This document shows, piece after piece, positions 8,415-17,400 of a stretch of DNA of 64,000 nt. The first letter of the stretch is position 1, and each line of letters opens with the position of its first letter. The stretch spans positions 40,920,001-40,984,000 of the forward strand of contig JBITNC010000001.1 of NCBI GenBank assembly GCA_050084985.1, written 5' to 3'. The notes under the pieces were generated by a model that had not been told where the DNA came from, searched no databases, and saw only the letters and a list, made by a program, of their open reading frames with translations. Source of the DNA: Nageia nagi. Lineage: Eukaryota; Pinophyta. Position numbers and translations under genes: made by a program.

Positions 8415-11400
8415 CTGAAAAAGATTAATTTTGTGTTAAGAAAAATTCTTAAATAAAATGCATGCTATGCGGATGTTGCCAATCACAACAAAAGACAAAT
8501 AGGATACAGTTGTTTTGCTTTTAAAAAGAAAAGAGTAAGCTTCCGGAAGCAACTTGAAATTGTTGTTTGCACTGCGGATACAACAAAAAGTAACATTTTG
8601 AATATAAAGGAAGAAATGGTTAATCCAGTTCAGGGAGTTTATTTCACAAGCTGATTGATCAGATCAAAACACTTGTAGTGAGAATTATCTGCCTTGCCAA
8701 GACACAATTAGTTTCCTGCTACAAACATACTGGAATTGCCAGCAATGTGTTCAATACAGGATTACCCATAATGAATTTGAGATCTAAGCCATTTTATTTT
8801 CTAACCATTTGACTTGCTTTCATAGACAACAAAATCAGGAATATGAAGGCCCCCTGCAAGAAACTACAATCCTATTCCAGAGCCTGTAAAAATATTAACA
8901 GGCTGGTGGACATTTTTGTTACAATTTAGGAGACAGATGGGTGCTAAAGTTTTACACATTCTGTTACGTCAATTTTTGGGTCAAACTATACTACAAGCTT
9001 GCTTGAGTAAATGTCTGCATTAATTGGGCCATTATGACAATCTTTCTTTCCTTTCAAAGATGAGGAGAAAATGGAGCTATAGCCTCCTTGATAAATAAAG
9101 AACAGAGAACACAGCAACACAAACCAGACTAAATTATCAAATCCTTTTTAACAAAAAGGACTTTATTCTGGAATCTCCTGGGTAGAGTTTAACTATTGAA
9201 GAGAGTCGTATGCTTCTAATACTGCCTGAATTTACAAACTAACCAACACTACATAAAAAGATTTCATATTGCTCCCTGATAGTCTATCTGCTTAGGAATC
9301 AAGTCAAGATTTTACATTTTTTGACTCTTAAATGTGCTATTGTATACTATCCAATATCATGTTCCCTCGTTGGAACATTGGTTGTTTTCTGGCACAAACT
9401 TGGTAGCCACATGACTTTAACTTAACTATGTTTATTGTTACAGATTTTTAGGATTTACTGTTTATTTGGTATAAAATTAACTTTCCAGTACAAGGGACCA
9501 TTGGCTACTAGGACTTGAAGATCAGTGAGAGAAATTTGCAATAATCAGCATGCAGATTCTATCTGAGAAAGTGAGGCAAACAATAGCTTTGCTTTGCTAA
9601 CTTGATATTATGCTACTGTAACTTATATCTACAATCAAAGATAAACAAAGTAGTCTATCAAATAGGGTACAATTACAAAATACGTAAAAATGCCGATCAC
9701 TAGGGCTTGTATCAAACACTTGTAACCTTGGAGAATGCATTTCAAAACTTCAAATGGATCAAATCTTAATTACTAGAGAAAGAACAGAATCTTCAAATAT
9801 CATTTGGTGTGACAAAATTGGACAAACAGGTTTCAAACTGAAGGACAGGTTTGCTTGTATTATATTGTAGTAGAAACAAATGTTGAATGGGAAAAAAAGC
9901 ACTAGACAGATAATGAACTGAAAGCTAGAACCAACAATAAGTCTTACCATTGAGTCGAAGCCATCCATGCATTAATTCATGAGCCAGAATTGAGCCAGTT
10001 AGTAATCTGTACCCAATCAAAAAAGAACATCATTGAAACATATAACAAAAAGATACAACTATTTCTTATGAACCAATAAAGTTATTAAACTAATCTTTTT
10101 ATGCATCAGTACATATAGAGGTAAGCTTAATAACTGATTATTCAAATTCATTCCATGCATTTTTTCGTAATTTCCTAGCAAGAACATTAGTGCCTATTCA
10201 CATAAAGTCAGAAGTGAACCTTTGATCCCAAAACAGAATATGATAGAAATGCCACTCACTTTAGGGAACAAGAGATTTCAGGAGATGAAGAAAATACAGT
10301 AGAAACAGTAGAGGATAAGACCCTTCACAAAAGGAAAATAAGAATTTGAATGACTAGTACTGCTAACCATCGAAAAATCCTTATGACAATTTATACTCAA
10401 ATTGAGTAAGATAACTCAAAAGGCAGCAAGAGACTCGAGTATGAGACCTAAAATGCAAATAGACAGGAAAGAGAAAGACTAACAGAAACAACTATATAAT
10501 TCACAACAATCTTAATATGGATTCATTCTAAGGTTAAATATACAATCCAAAAGTCTAATCATAGTAACTGTGAGAACTTGAGTTTGCAATTGATGTATAT
10601 GAAAAACTTGATCTAAAATAACCATCATGATTAGAAGTCCCCAGCATAAGATTTTTCAAAAAATAAAAGTTGTTTAATTTTAACACAAAAACATGATGGC
10701 AAAAACCAAGTCTTATGTAAAAGGCAGGATGTAAAAACCAAGTCCTAGATATTCAGATTTATTTTTCAATGCTGAAGCTTAGGGTCTTTTTTTCAGTTTG
10801 TTTTTGGGGGGAAAGTATGGCTTAACTATGACAAATACAGAGCAGAATGAAGCATATTGGATTGTAATCATTCTGGATAGAATCTGAGCTCTGAAGCTGA
10901 TTTCTTGTAAAGTTTTTTGGAGATCTGCTAAAACTCCAAATTTTTTGACTAATATAAAGTTAACCCATTAATAAAAAATAAAAACATGATGGCAAAGGCT
11001 CAAGAAAAAGGATAAGTGGGATAGGAAGCAGAATAGAGAAAACAAGAGATGGAAGAAGGTGGAAAACAATAGACAAACATGAGGAGTTGAAGCTCAAGAC
11101 TCGCCCAAGTTTAAGGAAAACTAAAACTTCATTGACATACAGATTGATGGGTGTATATTTAAATTTTATATATATAATCAGAAGAGAAAAATGATACTTG
11201 ATGTATTGTATGCTAAAACTTGACTGCCATTATAATTTCTAGAAAACTCTGGTTTCATGCTTCTCAAGTATAATATGCAAAATCCTAGCATAATGGGTCA
11301 AATTTGATAACTGCAGTTTTTATTGTTATCTCGAACATTGTTCAGTAAGAAACAACTATTGCAACTAACCCAGTGCTACAGATAATAGCATAATCGAAAT

Positions 11401-14400
11401 CAGAATGTAAAAAATCCCAAATAAAAAGGACTTTGAACTTTATTTTACCTGGGAAGGCCATAAAGAATGAGAATCGCTGTGACTTCCGACCTCCGAGTTA
11501 ATTTCTGTGACTCGGTTTTCACATTAATAATTCGGTTTCCTGATCCAATCCTTGGCCTTCCAAAGATCTTTTACACAAAGCAAGGAATGAACTTTCAGAA
11601 AAACTTAAGTGTGATGAAATAACTTCGATAGTTATGGAAGACAAAAAATGAAATAAAGATTTTAAGTTCTTACACTGTTGACTGTCTGCTCCTCTGAAAG
11701 GCACAGCCCTCTAGTCTCTGGCATATGATGGTGTCCCTGAAAACAGAATATAACCAGTTGTAGGCATGCATATGTTTAATGCAAAATAACCAAACAGTAA
11801 GCATTTATGCATACTACTACATCACTTACTTGCTTCTCACCCTCCATGGCTTCATTTAGAGCTTGTCTTTCAACCAACAGCATAGGTATTTGTTGCTGTA
11901 TTCTCATATTCATGCCTTCATAAAAGTCTCTAATTTCATGGTAAAGCGATTGACATTCACCTGTATCCAATACTGACGATTCCAAGCATTCGAGGCATAG
12001 TTTACGACCATCACCCAAGGAAATATACTGCACATCCCTTGGCTAATACCAAAAAGTGGAATGTTAGAAGAATGAGCATGCAGAACAGAAAACTCTGCAA
12101 GAAGATGAGGAATTCACCACCAGCAATTTTCTCATATATAATTTTCATAGTCATATTCACCCAATATTACTTCTTAAACTTGGAAATATTGTCCAAGGTA
12201 ATCAAGATGGCATATATCCAAATTCATGGTCACATTTTAGTAGGCAAAGTAATACACCACAAATTAGCATCTCTTACCTCCATCCGTTCACAACTGCAAC
12301 ACCGTGGAGTGTCATCATGTTCATGTGAAGGACAATAGCGCTGTCCCCAAAAGGGATGGGCTCTGTATTCAATCAAGCCAGCTCTATTTGTGGGAATCTG
12401 CAACCACAAAATGTTCTAAATTAGAACAAGAATGCAGGTATTAACTGAGAAAGAAGACTTAGTGAAACTAATACATAAGATTTTGAATAGCATTGTTATA
12501 CAAACTGCCAGATTTGATGTAGTTCTACTGAATTATGGCCACACTAGGAGTCACATGAAGGAGACTGTGAAATATGAATTATAGGTGCTTCAATTACAAA
12601 ATACTGAAAAGAACTGTGAGAACAATGACATATGCAGCTCTTAGGATCAGACTCGATAAATTGTAGGGGATATGCCCTGTGATATTAAAAGGGAAAGAAC
12701 TAAGTCAAGATGTCTATGTTAATAAAGAGAAACTCCAGTTTTTACAGTTCAGCTATCAGCCAGTAAATTTAAAACTATGTTCCAGTTTTGGAGTTTAAAG
12801 ATTTCAAAACATGCATTCCAACATATGACTGTACTCTTTACAAGAAAACTACAAGTTTGAGTCACATTTAGTCCCTTGGTTTGGCTCTGTCCGTTTCAGA
12901 CAGCAAATGATTCGAAGTGATTCAATTCTTGCCCACGTGCACAACGGAATAATTAAAGTACTTTTATTTGAAACCTGTGTAGTAAAGGGACCCAAACCCT
13001 ATATATGCGTCTGCATAGAGATGCATATTGGAACTCAAAACGGCATTCAAAGGTGCACAGATTCTGATCCAGAAAGTGAAAAATATTAGAGGGTATCACG
13101 ATTCAATCAAAAGAGAACTAAAGCGGCACTAGGCTATGATGTCTAAGACCCTCAAAATCATCCTTGAGGTGATCAAATCCTAATAGTGCCTGCCTGCGGG
13201 AAGAATGATAAGGTTTGAGTGAAGATAGTACACATGGTTTAACCAGTTATCACCAGGTTTGAATGTTTTAAGGGATCCATACAATCAGGTTTAACCAATG
13301 ATACGGTTTCAAAGAATTGTTTTAAGGTTTAACTAGTTATCTCTAGGTTTTAATGTTCTAATAAGTATTGATTTGCTATGTCATATTGAATTTAACTCAG
13401 ATCTGACATTTAGAATCATCTTTGGTACAGTTTATTTTAAAAAATCTTATAAAGCATTCTATAAAGTTTAGAAAATTTTCTTAAATGATACCAACACTCA
13501 AAAGAACAATAAAAGAAATGAGCTTACAAACTCATGGCAGACATCGCATTTTGGATGATGGATTTCCTTGTAACAAGCCTTATGGTATGGATTACTCCCT
13601 GACAAGGAAAACTACAAAAACCATGAAAAACATATCATTAGAATGTTGTGTTCCTCTTGGTTGATTAAAATTGTTCTTTAAAAGATTCAAAATAAGCTCC
13701 AATTTTTTGCAGTAGCTTAAAGACCAGAAATTTTTGTGAATCATCTAGAGTTGACCATATTCAAAATAAATTGCAAATATTAACATACAATACATCAAGT
13801 TCAAATGTGCATGGAGATTACAACATTGCAGATTTCACAGTTCACCAGAAATAGAGCAAATAATCATTTGAGACCTTCCATGGACAAAACATGCACTCAA
13901 CTAGCATTAAGATGCAATACCTCACGTTCAGTGATGGCCTGATGACATGCATGGCAACGAAAACATTGTGGATGCCATACAGCTCCCAAACAACTCAAAA
14001 AACGTCCATACCCTATCTCAAGATTGCAGCCAGCACAAATCCTGCCAGATAAAGCCAGGGAAACAGTCATCAATTAGCATAATAAAACATCTATCTAGAA
14101 ATAAATTTGCATGTAAAGTATTTCTTGTTGCACTCCTCCACAGAAGCACAAAGCCCTCAAATCCATGAGGACATAGTTTTAGTTCATTTTCTAGTCAAAT
14201 GTAATACTAGAGATGAAGATAAGAATTTCAACAATGTTAAATAACTAAGAATTTTGAAAAGATAGAATAAACAATTACTCTCCCATTATTTTCACTGTTT
14301 TAGGTTACTCATCTCGAAGTTCATTCCCTGCAGTACATACATAATATGGAATTGAAGATAACAGATTTGAAGACTAATAAATTTAATCTTTTATGATGTA

Positions 14401-17400
14401 AATCATGTTATATTTGGCAGAGACTACTAAAAGAAAGCTTAGGACAATACCAAACATTAATACTGGACAGCCTTAAAAGGTGCTTGTACATACTGGATCT
14501 GAACTGTAACCATTTGCATGCACACCCAGACCTACCTGTATGTCTACTGAAGAACATAAAAAACAGACACCTAGAAAGAGGCCAGTGTCTCGCCGAGAAA
14601 TTGAGTTAAGCAAAAAGAAAGATACGTAATAAAACCTTCAGCATAATCTCTAACAAATAAAATAAAGTTGACTGCATTGTCTGTCATAACAATTAGTTGG
14701 GATTCTTAAATTTGGAATCTTTATAGATTATCAAGTAAACATTACAGTAAAAGTAATTAAAACAAAAACATACAAATTGGGATACACAGTAGCTAACCCT
14801 ATTGAGAATTATTATTATCTTAAAGAAAATTCTAATAAACTTTAATGGTTCAGCTTTTCTAACCTTTGAAAAGACTGTTTTTAACTCAATACAGCAATGA
14901 GCCAGAATTTCTTCCAAGAGTTAACCTTCAGATAATAATATGATTTACTCCATAATGAATGTGAAAGAAAGAAATTATATTAGTGTCAACAGATGACAAA
15001 AATCAATCAATGGGACTAGCAAGCACATCATCATACAATTGCTAAAGGAGTGTGAAAGCATCTTCCAAACTGCAATTAAAATAGCTAAAGAGGAAATGCA
15101 CAGGCACAACCCAAAAAATATGTAAAAAAGGCACAATCAAAGAACCTTAAAAGAACAAAGAACCAGCTTGTCTATGAAAGAAACCATGAGGTCTTCTCCC
15201 AAGGTATAGTCACAAAACCATCAGTTGGTCTCACCCCTTGAGTTAATGACCATAATGTTTGCACCAAGCACTTACCTGATAATATACTAGAGGATGGCCT
15301 GGATTAGAGACTAACTACTAACTTCCTTCGAAACTTTGATTCACTCTGTGTGAACCCCCCTTCCCAAACAAGAAAAGAACCATTTGATGCACCCTTTTTA
15401 CTAGAAAAAACATCTCTTTAGGTATTCGCAAAGATTCTTGTGTCTCACATTGCAATTCTCTTATAACGGTCGAAATCAGCCAACTACATTTGTTGCCTCT
15501 GCCCAAAATCATGATAGTTCTTCTTGAGAGGTCAGGACAGTAATGAGGAAACTAATGACAAAGGACTCCAGGCTGACTTGTGCAAGTATGCCATTAACTC
15601 CCTTATCCATCTAAACACAAATTTTGTTTAGTAAGGTTATCATACCAGCTTCCCCCTCCTAGGTGAAGCATACTGTTTTCCATACTTCATAACTCCAAAT
15701 AACATCCACACTATCAGGATCAGGCACATTTTTACCAGAATCCTTGGTATGAAGCTCCTTGTTGCATTGAAACATGGTAGTCTCATAGAAAAAGGGAAAT
15801 GGGAGATTCGGAAATGATTAGCAGACCATGGACCACAGTTTTACAATTCACACTATTATTGAGGAGGCTTGCTCAGGCTTCTAAAGTTTTTTTTTCTGAG
15901 TTTTGAAAAGTCTTTGATACAGTCACCAGATACCTTGTTTCTAATGATTATAGGTTATTGCAATTTCAGCTCCTCATTCCTTCAATCATCAGACTTTTAA
16001 AAAAGGTGAGGATTACTATTGAAGTCAAACAAAGATGCGCTATTGGAATTTACATTTATGAGCTTGATGACTGTACCCCCAGGAACACTCATGCTGATAA
16101 AGGCCTGTCTCCTATTTTGCCTGCCACAAGGTGTGCATTAGACCAGGCATAGAATTGGTATGGGCCAGTCCCAATTAGTTTTAGCTTTTTCTATTGCAAA
16201 TTTTCAATAGCAGCTTGCACTTGGATCATTGTTCCAGGTAGATTACACACTTTAGGTGTTTACATTTGTCCACATGCATCTACATATGGATAGGTAGATA
16301 TACAATAAATGCAACTTACTTCTCATTGAAAATAATCATGATTCAGGAGAACTAACAAGCATATCTAAAATATTTATTGCAGGATAAAGAAGGTTTTCAT
16401 AAAAACAGCCAGATATCTGTTTGGCCACATACCTGCATCCTCTCGCGTGTGAATATGATCGAGAATGCCTGGGCAGATTCTGATTTGATGACATGTCCAT
16501 ACTTTCTTGTAAAGCTCGAGCAAGTTCTTGATCCTCCTCTTGTGGACTAGTGTCTGAAACAAACATCATGTGTAAAAGAACTGTAAATTGTTTTATTATA
16601 AGAAGAAAACCCATATTTCTGGATTTTGAAAGTTCATGTCTGTAATCTTATGAACAATAGATTAGTTGATTGTTAAGGTGTTTGAACTCATATTCACTTC
16701 TTTTTCCTAGGGCTAATGTTTAGCATGGACTTAAACAACAAACAAATGCAATATTATAATGGTTGTTTCCAGAGAGTACTCTTGCCTGATAAGGCAAACC
16801 AAATCCTTATATAGAACTGTCCTCTTATGATATTGCTGATCTTGAATTGGGACATTAAATTACTCCTCCTATACGAGACCTTGGCTCTTATGCCTATAAC
16901 TTTACCTAAAATTGGATATTGGAACCTTATGCTAAAGTTGTCAAAGTTAGCAGCTACTTCGGGTAGCATGGTGCTTAGCCTGGGCCAAATGATTTCTGGA
17001 ATGTTGGGAGCTCAAATCTGAAAAAGTTTTGCACACTTTGAATCTTCCACCTTTTTGCATGACCTCACTGAAAATTTACTTATTCTCAGAATCTAGAGGG
17101 AAAACGAACTGTGAGAGATGGTGTAAGTACTAAGTTTTAAGGTTTATTTTGTTCAATAATTGATAATTAATTTCTATATGATAAAATGAAATAGGTTTCT
17201 CCTTTTAAAGAATATGAAATTAATGATGTTCATGGGAGTTTCAACACATGTAAATTGAAACAGAGAATGGCAGGTAATTACTGAGTCAATCATTTTCCTT
17301 CATTTTCAAAAATTTTGAGCAAAATATTTAAGACTCATGTGTGATATGACATAAAAATTTCTTCTGAATGAAGCCATTTTTTTGTGAATATTAGGAGAGC

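Noticed and set aside
16827-17021. Overlapping ORFs on both strands in intron 2 near 16.9 kb
   Set aside because: No conserved motif in either; consistent with chance frames in intronic DNA.
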